DNA of 28,254 nucleotides from an uncultured Erythrobacteraceae bacterium (GTDB lineage: Bacteria; Pseudomonadota; Alphaproteobacteria; Sphingomonadales; Sphingomonadaceae): positions 1 through 28,254 of the forward strand of contig CAMLQG010000038.1 of the NCBI GenBank assembly GCA_946482075.1, read 5' to 3'. The notes under the pieces are model-generated. The model was not told the origin of the DNA and made no database searches. It saw only the letters and a program-made list of their open reading frames with translations. Positions 1 through 7,045 of the stretch are shown one piece after another. Each line of letters begins with the position of its first letter. Position 1 is the first letter of the stretch. The translations under genes and the position numbers were made by a program.

Positions 1-1160
1 AGCTTGGCGAGCATTGGATCGTACCAGGCGGAGACTTCGCTGCCGCTTTCCACCCAGCCATCCACGCGCGGGCTGGCGGGGAAAACGACGTCGATCAGCC
101 TGCCCGAACTGGGGCGGTAATTTTGCGCGGGGTCTTCCGCATAGAGCCGCACCTGGATCGACGCGCCGTGAGGTTTCGCTTCGAAACCTTTGAGAAATCT
201 GAAATCACCTGCAGCGCCACGGATCATCCATTCGACGAGATCGACGCCGGTGACCTGCTCGGTCACGCCATGTTCGACTTGCAGGCGCGTGTTCACTTCG
301 AGGAAGAAGAAATCGTCGCGTTCCGCATCGTAGAGGAATTCGACCGTGCCGGCGGAGCGATAGTTCGCGCCTGAGGTCAGCCGCACGGCGCAATCGATCA
401 GGGCCTGGCGGGTAGCGGCCGGAAGCAGCGGGGCGGGCGTTTCCTCCACGACCTTCTGGTTGCGGCGCTGGAGTGAGCAATCGCGTTCGCCGAGCGCCAC
501 CACATGCCCCGCGCCATCGCCGAAGACCTGCACTTCGATATGGCGCGCGCGCGCCACATAACGTTCGAGGAACACGCCCCCATTACCGAAATTGCCGGTG
601 CCGAGCCGTGCGATGGTGGCGAAGCCTTCGTTGATATCGGCGGCATCGGCACAGACCTTCATGCCGATGCCGCCGCCACCCGCCGTGGCCTTCAGGATGA
701 CGGGATAGCCGATCGCCTCGGCTGCCTTCAGCGCTTCGCCTTCATCCGTCAGCAGATCGGTGCCGGGCGCCAGCGGCACGCCATGGGCGGCGGCGAGATC
801 GCGCGCCGTGTGCTTGAGGCCGAAGGCGCGGATATTGTCGGGCGTGGGGCCGATGAAGGCGATGCCGGCGGCGGCACAGGCTTCCGCGAAATCGGTGTTC
901 TCCGACAGGAACCCGTAGCCAGGATGGATCGCCTGCGCCCCGGTGGCCTTGGCGGCCGCCAGGATCGCCTCGACATCGAGGTAGCTTTCCGCCGCCGGCG
1001 CGGGGCCGATGCGCACCGCCTCGTCCGCTTCCACCACATGGCGCGAACCGGCATCGGCATCGCTGAACACCGCGACCGAGCCGACGCCCATCGTCCTGAG
1101 CGTGCGGATGATGCGGCAGGCGATCGCGCCGCGATTGGCAATGAGAACCTTGGTGAACAT
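1..1160 (-). CDS. Urea/guanidine carboxylase, N-terminal biotin carboxylase part (partial, runs off left edge)
   Basis: The first 386 residues of a biotin-dependent carboxylase can be read; the rest lies beyond base 1. It opens with [17 protein letters not shown], then has the ATP-grasp glycine loop as TAGGGGIGM, the block [10 protein letters not shown]...[17 protein letters not shown], the catalytic [15 protein letters not shown] stretch, and YDPMLAKL at the edge. GGGGIGM, rather than GGGGRGM of acetyl-CoA carboxylase, and the upstream UAAP1/UAAP2 genes point to the urea carboxylase family. In bacteria with this neighbourhood the enzyme has been shown to prefer guanidine, making carboxyguanidine from guanidine, bicarbonate and ATP. 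The carboxyltransferase and biotin-carrier domains, where substrate choice is decided, are not visible. The ATG at 1160 overlaps the upstream stop (TGATG), so translation is probably coupled. The family is nearly certain; guanidine as substrate is inference. Confidence 0.9.
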   Translation of the reverse strand, partial: MFTKVLIANRGAIACRIIRTLRTMGVGSVAVFSDADAGSRHVVEADEAVRIGPAPAAESYLDVEAILAAAKATGAQAIHPGYGFLSENTDFAEACAAAGIAFIGPTPDNIRAFGLKHTARDLAAAHGVPLAPGTDLLTDEGEALKAAEAIGYPVILKATAGGGGIGMKVCADAADINEGFATIARLGTGNFGNGGVFLERYVARARHIEVQVFGDGAGHVVALGERDCSLQRRNQKVVEETPAPLLPAATRQALIDCAVRLTSGANYRSAGTVEFLYDAERDDFFFLEVNTRLQVEHGVTEQVTGVDLVEWMIRGAAGDFRFLKGFEAKPHGASIQVRLYAEDPAQNYRPSSGRLIDVVFPASPRVDGWVESGSEVSAWYDPMLAK

Positions 1161-1786
1161 CAGGCGGCCACCACCATGCGCACCGGGGTGGGATTGAAGC
1201 CGTTGCAGGGATTGTTGATCTGCGGGCAGTTGGAGACGACGACGACCACATCCATCTCCGCGCGCAGGTCCACCCTCAGGCCGGGCGCGGAGATGCCGTC
1301 CACGATGCCCAGAGTCCCGTCCGCTTCGACCGGCACGTTCATGAAGAAGTTGATGTTGGACACCATGTCGCGCTTGTTGCGGCCGGCACGCACATTGGCG
1401 TCGAGGAAATTATCGACGCAGGCATGCTGCGACTTGGTGTGATGGCCATAGCGCAACGTATTGGATTCGCAGGAACAGGCTCCACCGATCGTATCGTGAT
1501 AGGCGACCGAGGTGCCGGTGATCGTCATCATCGGGCGGCCTTCGTTCGACAACAGCACCGCCCCTTCGCGCAGGAAGATGTTGCGCTGAGCCGCAATCGT
1601 ATCCTGCGCGCTGTAGCGTTCGGCATCGTCCGCTGCGGCATACATCAGGAAGTCCACCGCCTGATTGCCTTCCAGATCGATGATGCGCAACGTTTCGCCC
1701 GCCTTCACCTCGTGCATCCAAGGCGCGAGCGCGGGGACGATCTCGTCATGGACGATGCGGCCGGGAAGGCCCTGTAGTTCACTCAC
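1160..1786 (-). CDS. DUF1989 protein, UAAP2-type subunit of a probable carboxyguanidine deiminase
   Basis: A 208-residue DUF1989 protein (urea carboxylase-associated type). Visible marks are [12 protein letters not shown] (38-49), YSAQDT (58-63), NEGRPMMTI (81-89), H97-D98, the cysteine-rich GGACSCES (101-108; C104, C106, E107), C123, SNINFFMNV (143-151) and [19 protein letters not shown] (186-204). Such UAAP pairs have been shown to form the heterodimeric carboxyguanidine deiminase CgdAB, which turns carboxyguanidine into allophanate and ammonia. The start chosen is GTG at 1786, behind GAGAGGG, which overlaps the stop of the upstream paralogue 14 bases away; an in-frame TTG at 1810 would overlap that gene and has no better site. 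The stop overlaps the carboxylase ATG. UAAP1/UAAP2 naming varies between databases; I use gene order. Confidence 0.87.
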   Translation of the reverse strand: MSELQGLPGRIVHDEIVPALAPWMHEVKAGETLRIIDLEGNQAVDFLMYAAADDAERYSAQDTIAAQRNIFLREGAVLLSNEGRPMMTITGTSVAYHDTIGGACSCESNTLRYGHHTKSQHACVDNFLDANVRAGRNKRDMVSNINFFMNVPVEADGTLGIVDGISAPGLRVDLRAEMDVVVVVSNCPQINNPCNGFNPTPVRMVVAA

Positions 1787-1800
1787 GGTCTTCGTCCCTC

Positions 1801-2610
1801 TCAGCGGCAATAGTAATCTTCGGTGTTAAGGAAGGCGCGCTGGCCTTCCGGCGTAGCGTTGCGCAAAGCATCGCCCGGCGGCGTGACGTCGCCCCGCCAG
1901 GCGGTGGCGCGCAGCGGCGTGACCGAGAATTGCGGCCGACCGTCCAGCACGTGCGGGCAGTTCGCCAGCACCACGATCAGATCCATCTCGGCGCGCAGCA
2001 CGATCGCGCGGCCCGGCTCGAACGGGCCGAGGCGCGCCTCGGTCGCTCCGTCTTCCGCGATCCGCACACCCTTGAACCAGTTGATGCAGGGGTGGACGTC
2101 CTTGCGGCCGAGGCCGTATTTCGCCACCGCCAGCATGAAGCGGTCGCGCGCATTGGGGTGGGCGCCGTAATTCTTCCCGTCGCCATAGTTGCGCGCGTTG
2201 GAAGCCTCGTTGGATGCGCCGCAAAAGGCGTCGTGCGTGCCCGCGCCGTCCTCCAGGATGGACATCATCACCCGGCCCATGTCCGAGAGGATGAGCTTGC
2301 CCTGCCCCAGATAGCCGTTCCACTGCACCTTCAGCGTGTCGGCGACGTTCAGCCGCTCCACCGGGCATTCGGCGTTGAAGGCGAGCATCGATGCGCAGGC
2401 ATCGCCGTAGAGGTCCACCAGCCGCAGCCGCGTGCCGCGCGCGATCCGGCGCGAAGCATAGCCGCCCGCCGCGATCACTTCCTCCCACACGACCTCGCCT
2501 GGCGCGTCGGTCGCTGCGGCGGGCACGGTCGGCATGGCTTCGACCCGCGTTCCAGCCATCGCGCGGGCATGGTCGCGCGCGGCCTTGGGATCGGCCGTAC
2601 TGCTTGTCAT
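1801..2610 (-). CDS. DUF1989 protein, UAAP1-type subunit of a probable carboxyguanidine deiminase
   Basis: A 269-residue DUF1989 protein, paralogous to the gene downstream. Shared blocks are VDLYGDACASMLAFNA (65-80), LNVADTLKVQ (87-96), SDMGRVMMSILED (109-121), H126-D127, HPNARDRFMLA (151-161), CINWFKGV (175-182) and LRAEMDLIVVLANCPH (205-220). It lacks the paired cysteines of its partner: GGACSCES there aligns with CGASNEAS (130-137) here, so the two subunits are not equivalent. About 40 extra residues precede the conserved domain, and a C-terminal tail of roughly 35 residues follows it. The ATG at 2610 overlaps the ABC ATPase stop in ATGA. In the inferred pathway it works with the UAAP2-type subunit on carboxyguanidine in the cytoplasm. 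Confidence 0.87.
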   Translation of the reverse strand: MTSSTADPKAARDHARAMAGTRVEAMPTVPAAATDAPGEVVWEEVIAAGGYASRRIARGTRLRLVDLYGDACASMLAFNAECPVERLNVADTLKVQWNGYLGQGKLILSDMGRVMMSILEDGAGTHDAFCGASNEASNARNYGDGKNYGAHPNARDRFMLAVAKYGLGRKDVHPCINWFKGVRIAEDGATEARLGPFEPGRAIVLRAEMDLIVVLANCPHVLDGRPQFSVTPLRATAWRGDVTPPGDALRNATPEGQRAFLNTEDYYCR

Positions 2611-3404
2611 CGTTCGGTATCCTCCTCGGGGGTTTCCGGCAGCAGATCCGCCGGGATCGCCGCTTCGCGCATCTCGCGGGTCTTGCGCTCCAGCGGAACG
2701 TCGTAGGTCGCGGTGGAGCCATAACGGTGCGGCGCGTGCGGATCGTGCCGCCGTTTGTCGAACGCGAGCACGCGGGTGCTGAGCTTGAAGGCTTCGTGGA
2801 TGTCGTGCGTGACCATCACGATCGTCAGGCCGCGCTCCTTCCACAGGCGCGTGACCAGCGCGTGCATGTCGAGCCGGATGCCGGGATCGAGCGCGCCGAA
2901 AGGTTCGTCCAGCAGCAGAATGCGCGGATGCTTGATCAGCGCCTGCGCGATGGCGAGGCGCTGCTGCATTCCGCCGGACAGTTCCGCCGGATAGGCATCG
3001 AGGCTGTGCGACAGGCCGACCGCGCCGAGCATTTCGGTCGCTTCGGCCATCGCCGCCCGGCGCTTGCCGCCGAACAGGCGAGCGGTAAACGGAGCGGCGG
3101 CGCATTCCAGCCCGAAGAGGACGTTGCCGAGCACGGTGAGGTGCGGGAACACGGAGTAGCGCTGGAACACCACGCCGCGATCCGGATCGCATTCGGGCCG
3201 GAGCGGAATGTCGTCCAGCAGCACCTGCCCGCGCGAGGGGCCTTCCTGGCCCAGGATCAGGCGCAGGAACGTGCTCTTACCCGCGCCGGAGGGGCCCACG
3301 ACCGAGACGAAGGAGCCTTCCTCGATATCGAGGCTGACCCGTTCCAGCACGATCTTCTCGCCATATTCGACCCACACGTCGCGGAAGGAGAGGAGCGTGC
3401 TCAT
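2607..3404 (-). CDS. ABC transporter ATP-binding protein of the guanidine/urea carboxylase-type importer
   Basis: A 265-residue nucleotide-binding subunit of the nitrate/taurine importer class. It shows Walker A GPSGAGKST (37-45), the Q-loop Q81, signature LSGGMQQRLAIAQAL (142-156), Walker B ILLLDEPFGALD (162-173) and the switch-histidine region MVTHD. A C-terminal tail of about 60 residues rich in charge (RKTREMREAAIP...) goes beyond the core domain. It would energise uptake with the permease and binding protein at the inner membrane. It overlaps both neighbours by 4 bases (ATGA at 3401-3404 and at 2607-2610), so ATPase, permease and UAAP1 are very likely co-translated. Association with UAAP and carboxylase genes suggests guanidine as substrate; sequence alone cannot show the ligand. 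Confidence 0.92.
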   Translation of the reverse strand: MSTLLSFRDVWVEYGEKIVLERVSLDIEEGSFVSVVGPSGAGKSTFLRLILGQEGPSRGQVLLDDIPLRPECDPDRGVVFQRYSVFPHLTVLGNVLFGLECAAAPFTARLFGGKRRAAMAEATEMLGAVGLSHSLDAYPAELSGGMQQRLAIAQALIKHPRILLLDEPFGALDPGIRLDMHALVTRLWKERGLTIVMVTHDIHEAFKLSTRVLAFDKRRHDPHAPHRYGSTATYDVPLERKTREMREAAIPADLLPETPEEDTER

Positions 3405-4219
3405 CGGCTGCCCCCATGTGCCCAGGGAAAGGCTCTTCGACTGACGAGGAGCAGGATCGCGTCGGCCGCGATGGCGAGGATCGATATCCAGGCGACGTAA
3501 GGCAGGATGATGTCCATCGCGAGATAGCGGCGGACGAGGAAGATGCGGTAGCCGAGGCCGATGTCGGAGGCGACCGCTTCCGCCGCGATCAGGAATACCC
3601 AGGCCGGCCCCATGGAGAAGCGCAGCGTCTCGATCAGGCGGGGCATCAGCTGCGGCAGGGCAACACGTATCGCGAGTTGCCAGCTATTCGCGCCAAGTGT
3701 CTGCGCCTTCAGATATTGTTCCACTGGCAGGCCGGCGACATAGGCTGCGAGATCGCGAGTCATATAGGGCGCCACGCCGATCGCGATCAGCGCGATCTTG
3801 GAGGCTTCGCCGAGCCCCAGCGCGATGAACAGGATCGGCAGGATCGCGATCGGTGGGATCACCGCGATCACCGTGATCACCGGCCCCAATATCGAGCGGG
3901 CCAGCGGCACGACGCCTAGCGCGAGGCCCAGCGCCAGCGAGGTCAGCGTGGCGATCGCAAGGCCGATGCCCAGCCGCGTGAGGCTGGTGGCGGTGTCCGC
4001 GAAGAGCAGTATCCGACCGGTCGCGGGATCGGGCACGGTGGTGAAGCGCACGATCGCATCCCACATCGCAGCCATGGTGGGCAGCACCTTGTCCGCCGGG
4101 TTCGCCGCATGCCGCGCATCGGCCATGAAGACATAAAACAGCAGGATCAAGGCGATAGGCAGCGCTCCTATCAGAAAGCCTGTCGCCCGGTTGGGCCGGA
4201 TATTGACGAGACGGGTCAC
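3401..4219 (-). CDS. ABC transporter permease of the guanidine/urea carboxylase-type importer
   Basis: A 272-residue inner-membrane permease of the binding-protein-dependent (TauC/SsuC-like) class. About six hydrophobic segments are visible, beginning with GFLIGALPIALILLFYVFMA near the N-terminus, then LGIGLAIATLTSLALGLALGV, VITVIAVIPPIAILPILFIALGLG, a segment near GPAWVFLIAAEAVAS and ILPYVAWISILAIAADAILLLVS. The EAA-type loop that docks on the ATPase lies around LKAQTLGANSWQLAIRVALPQLMPRL. The start is a GTG at 4219 with only a weak GGAG upstream. About 220 bases separate it from the binding-protein gene, and that gap carries a perfect 27-bp inverted repeat, so membrane components may be made at a lower level than the binding protein. 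Confidence 0.92.
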   Translation of the reverse strand: MTRLVNIRPNRATGFLIGALPIALILLFYVFMADARHAANPADKVLPTMAAMWDAIVRFTTVPDPATGRILLFADTATSLTRLGIGLAIATLTSLALGLALGVVPLARSILGPVITVIAVIPPIAILPILFIALGLGEASKIALIAIGVAPYMTRDLAAYVAGLPVEQYLKAQTLGANSWQLAIRVALPQLMPRLIETLRFSMGPAWVFLIAAEAVASDIGLGYRIFLVRRYLAMDIILPYVAWISILAIAADAILLLVSRRAFPWAHGGSR

Positions 4220-4265
4220 GATGCGAGCTCCATGGAATGTGAGGCGGCGACCATAACCCCACTTT

Positions 4266-4336
4266 CGTCATTCCCGCGAAAGCGGGAATCCATCCGGCGC
4301 TTCGGAAGCTGGATTCCCGCTTTCGCGGGAATGACG
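4266..4336. repeat. Perfect 27-bp inverted repeat (REPIN-like) between binding-protein and permease genes
   Basis: Bases 4266-4292 and 4310-4336 are exact reverse complements, with a 17-base loop that itself contains a small hairpin (GCTTCGGAAGC). Each arm is also internally palindromic (ATTCCCGC-GAAA-GCGGGAAT). In RNA this gives either one long stem or three short ones. I recognise the arm as a common dispersed intergenic repeat in alphaproteobacteria, but cannot count copies here. It occupies most of the gap between the lipoprotein and permease genes; the remainder of 4220-4439 shows nothing else. Confidence 0.93.
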
Positions 4337-4439
4337 AGGAAGGAAGAGAGCCGCATCGTCGTGGTCCTTCGCGGGCAAGCCGCTCCCATCCGCCAGAGCG
4401 CCGGGGCGCGCTGGCGGTGGCCCGACCCTATCGCTGTCC

Positions 4440-5555
4440 TCAGAGCTTCCCTTCGGCCGCCAGCTTCACGAAGCTGTCGTCGAAGCGCAGCTTGACGTTG
4501 GCCTTGTCGCCCAGAATCTTGCCGCCGGGGAACGCGATGCCGATCGCGTCGACATTGGTCGCCGCCGGGCCGAACAGCCCCTTGGAGAAGCTGAACTGGC
4601 GCACGCGGTCCGTCACCGTCACCAGGTCGGGGCTCGCCGCCAGCGCCGCCGCATCGGCCGGCTTGTAGTACATGTAGGTGGTGGCGAGCTGGCTCTTGTA
4701 GTCTTCCGGCGTGGTGCCGGCATCGGCCGCCATCATCGCGATGGCTTCGGCCGCCTTGGCGTCCTTGCCGCTCATGATCGCCATGGTCTCGTACCAGATG
4801 CCGACCAGCGCCTTGCCGAGGTCTGGATTGGCCTGGAGCGTGGCGGTGCTGACATTGAGCGTGTCGAGGATCTCGTTCGGGATCTTCGAGCTGTCGAACA
4901 CCATCGTCGCGCCTTTCACCTTGCGCATGGCGGAAAGCTGCGGGTTCCAGGTGACGGTGGCATTGACGCCCGGGCTGTTGAACGCGGCGGCGATATCCGC
5001 ATCGCTGGTGTTCACCGTCTTCACGTCGGATAGCTTCATCCCGCTCGTCTCGAGCGCGCGGGCGAGGAGGTAGTGCGAAACGGAGAGTTCGACGAGGTTG
5101 ATCGAGCGACCCTTGGCGTCGGCCACGCTCTTGCCGTCCTTCAGCACGAAGCCGTCATTGCCGTTGGAATAATCGCCGATGATCAGGACAGTGGTGTCCT
5201 TGCCGCCGGCGGCCGGGATGGTCAGCGTGTCCATCGTGGTGGCGACCACGCCGTCGAGCTTGCCGGCAGTGTATTGGTTGATCGATTCGACATAGTCATT
5301 GACCTGCACCAGCTTGATGGTGATGCCGTATTTATCGGCCCATTTCTTCACGATGCCGGCCTTGTCGGCGTAGGGCCAGGGCATCCAGCCGGCATAGATC
5401 GACCAGCCGATCTGGAAATCCTTCTTGGGTGCTTCGGCGGCAATCTTGTCCTCGGTCTTCTCCGCCGGGCTGCCGCCGCAGGCGCCGAGCGCAAGCAGGC
5501 CCGCGATCGCGAAACTGCGCATCATCATCGTGCGGCGGTTCAAAGACATGGTCAT
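4440..5555 (-). CDS. ABC transporter substrate-binding lipoprotein, urea carboxylase-region type
   Basis: A 371-residue periplasmic binding protein of the NMT1/TauA-like class found next to urea/guanidine carboxylase genes. The N-terminus is basic (NRRTMMMR), then hydrophobic, ending in a lipobox LLALGAC with the probable lipidated cysteine at C26. The mature part begins near FQIGWSIYAGWMPWPYADKAG (47-67) and continues GIVKKWADKYGITIKLVQ, DGVVATTMDT and GINLVELS-like core segments (here SINLVELSVSHYLLARALE). It would capture the substrate, probably guanidine or a related cationic amide, for the permease/ATPase pair. The ATG at 5555 follows AGGGAG at suitable spacing. A short palindrome, CCTGT-TGTG-ACAGG (5566-5579), touches this ribosome binding site. 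It is the first gene after the LysR gene, 77 bases downstream of its stop. Confidence 0.9.
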   Translation of the reverse strand: MTMSLNRRTMMMRSFAIAGLLALGACGGSPAEKTEDKIAAEAPKKDFQIGWSIYAGWMPWPYADKAGIVKKWADKYGITIKLVQVNDYVESINQYTAGKLDGVVATTMDTLTIPAAGGKDTTVLIIGDYSNGNDGFVLKDGKSVADAKGRSINLVELSVSHYLLARALETSGMKLSDVKTVNTSDADIAAAFNSPGVNATVTWNPQLSAMRKVKGATMVFDSSKIPNEILDTLNVSTATLQANPDLGKALVGIWYETMAIMSGKDAKAAEAIAMMAADAGTTPEDYKSQLATTYMYYKPADAAALAASPDLVTVTDRVRQFSFSKGLFGPAATNVDAIGIAFPGGKILGDKANVKLRFDDSFVKLAAEGKL

Positions 5556-5565
5556 GCGGACGCTC

Positions 5566-5579
5566 CCTGTTGTGACAGG
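5566..5579 (-). promoter_or_regulatory. Small palindrome at the ribosome binding site of the binding-protein gene
   Basis: CCTGT-TGTG-ACAGG forms a 5-bp stem with a 4-base loop ending beside the AGGGAG site of the gene starting at 5555. It might shade the ribosome binding site or act as a half-site for a regulator. It is short enough to be chance. Confidence 0.25.
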
Positions 5580-5632
5580 ACAGAAGTGCCGAAAACCAAG
5601 CCATCATGGTAGATTGAAATAATCGATTGAGG

Positions 5633-6583
5633 TCATAAATTTGATCTATGAGCTTCCGAAGCCCGCAGCCGGCGGATGATCTCGTCCAGGAACAGCTGGG
5701 TCGCGGTGTCGCGCTCGGGTTCGGTGCGGGCCAGCAGGTAGATGTCGTAGGAGGGCTCGACATCCCTGGGAAGCAACGGCCACAGGCGCTGCGCTTCCAC
5801 TTCTTTGCGCGCCGCCAGCGTCGGCAGGAATCCGATCCCCACCCCCAGGCGCATCAGCCGCATGGCTTCGTGGATGTCTTCCGCATGGCCGTTCACTACC
5901 GTGCCCAGCCCATAGCGCTGGCGCAGGCGCGTGATCGTCTCCAACTCGTCCGCGCCGGTCAGCACGAAGCCTTCGTCGCGCAGTTCGGAAAGCCGGGTGA
6001 TCCGCCGACCGAACAGCGGGTTCGACCGGTCGCAATAGAGCTGCTGGGATTCGAGGAACAGCGGCTCGTAGGTCAGGCTGGAGCGCACGCCGCTGTCATA
6101 GCCGACGCCGATCTCCACCTCGCCATGTTCCAGCGCATCCAGCACGTCGCGCCAGGGCGAGACGCGCAGCTCGATCTGGATGCTGGGATGGCGGCGATGG
6201 AAGCTCGCGATCGCCTCGTCCAGTTCGGGCGAGATGATCGAGGACATCATCTGGATGCGCACCAGGCCTTCCACCCGCTTCACCGCTTGGGCGATCTGGT
6301 GCGGGGCCATGCGCGCGGCTTCGAACATGTCCTCGCAGATGAGCAGCAGCGCGCGCCCGGCCGTGGTCACTTCCACCCCGGTGGCGCTGCGATGGAGGAG
6401 TTGCGTGCCGGCGAAATCCTCAAGCCGCTTCAGCGCCGCGCTGATCGTCGGCTGCTGGCGGTTGAGCCGCCGCGCGGCCGCGCCGATCCCGCCGGCGCGC
6501 ACGATATCGACGTAAAGCCGCAGCAGGTTCCAATCGACCCGCGCGGCGAAGTCCTTGTCGATACGGATCGGACGGTCGGGCAA
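5633..6583 (-). CDS. LysR-type transcriptional regulator, probable regulator of the guanidine-type operon
   Basis: A regulator of about 316 residues. A winged helix-turn-helix lies near the N-terminus (LLRLYVDIVRAGGIGAAARRL...QQPTISAALKRLE), followed by the LysR effector domain (VRIQMMSSIISPELDEAI, ELRVSPWRDVLDALEHGEVEIGVGYD). I prefer the TTG start at 6583, which has AAGG seven bases upstream. An in-frame ATG at 6661 would add 26 basic, proline-rich residues encoded partly by a dispersed intergenic repeat, which is unlikely to be coding. It reads in the same direction as the transport and carboxylase genes and stops 77 bases before them. A role in controlling them is inference from position; no guanidine riboswitch was found that would make a protein regulator unnecessary. 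Confidence 0.87.
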   Translation of the reverse strand: MPDRPIRIDKDFAARVDWNLLRLYVDIVRAGGIGAAARRLNRQQPTISAALKRLEDFAGTQLLHRSATGVEVTTAGRALLLICEDMFEAARMAPHQIAQAVKRVEGLVRIQMMSSIISPELDEAIASFHRRHPSIQIELRVSPWRDVLDALEHGEVEIGVGYDSGVRSSLTYEPLFLESQQLYCDRSNPLFGRRITRLSELRDEGFVLTGADELETITRLRQRYGLGTVVNGHAEDIHEAMRLMRLGVGIGFLPTLAARKEVEAQRLWPLLPRDVEPSYDIYLLARTEPERDTATQLFLDEIIRRLRASEAHRSNL

Positions 6584-6632
6584 TCGGGCACCTTGCGGTG
6601 GAAAGAGTGGAAAGCGACTAGTGAAACACCTT

Positions 6633-6662
6633 CCCGTTCGTGTCGAGCGCAGTCGAAACACA
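6633..6662. repeat. Single copy of a dispersed intergenic repeat
   Basis: The segment beginning CCCGTTCGTGTCGAGCGCAG resembles a short repeat I know from many sphingomonad intergenic regions. No reverse-complement partner occurs nearby. It overlaps the upstream in-frame ATG of the LysR gene, which argues for the shorter start of that gene. Confidence 0.5.
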
Positions 6663-6848
6663 TTGCCCGTGGTGTCTCGGCCAGGGCGCGATGCGCCTTG
6701 GGTATTCTGAGGATGTCGCCGTTTGTCCTCTCCGCGCTTATCCTATGTCGGGGATGTGCAGCGGTGCGATGCCAGCCGGCCTTTAGCGCTGTCCTACAAG
6801 GCAGGCGTGTGGCATGGCGGGGCAATGCCCTTCTTTTTATCCTCTCGT

Positions 6849-6923
6849 CATCCCCGCGAAGGCTGGGATCTCAGGCGGTCAGATAGTGCCATCTCCGCAA
6901 CGATCCCAGCCTTCGCTGGGATG
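6849..6923. repeat. Inverted repeat pair, 22-bp arms with one mismatch (REPIN-like)
   Basis: Bases 6849-6870 and 6902-6923 are reverse complements except for one position (CATCCCC versus CATCCCA). The loop of 31 bases is not strongly structured. The arm (…GCGAAGGCTGGGATC) differs in sequence from the repeats at 4266 and 26589 but has the same layout: two palindromic arms around a short spacer, placed between genes. Confidence 0.9.
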
Positions 6924-6966
6924 CCGGAACGGAGATGGAGGGGGGCGCGGATTTTTTCTCAGGACA

Positions 6967-6983
6967 GTGTCAACTGTGTCAAC
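6967..6983. promoter_or_regulatory. Tandem octamer GTGTCAAC x2 upstream of the monooxygenase gene
   Basis: GTGTCAAC occurs twice with a 9-base period (6967-6974 and 6976-6983), ending 62 bases before the GTG start at 7046. It could be a direct-repeat operator or part of another dispersed element. No binding protein can be named. Confidence 0.35.
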
Positions 6984-7045
6984 CTGTTCAGCTTTCAGGT
7001 ACGAATCATGAATGCAGGCAGGAAGGCAAATCGCGGAGAGGCGTC

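Larger units (their letters stand above)
6584..7045. other. Intergenic region between divergent LysR and monooxygenase genes
   Basis: No credible gene is seen in these 462 bases. They hold a lone dispersed-repeat copy at 6633-6662, an inverted-repeat pair at 6849-6923 and a tandem octamer at 6967-6983. Promoters of both flanking genes should lie here, but I could not pick -35/-10 boxes with confidence. Confidence 0.6.

Noticed and set aside
5556..5640. Possible guanidine riboswitch before the binding-protein gene
   Set aside because: I looked for the conserved guanidine-I core and paired helices and saw only a 5-bp hairpin; the space left is also shorter than the usual aptamer.
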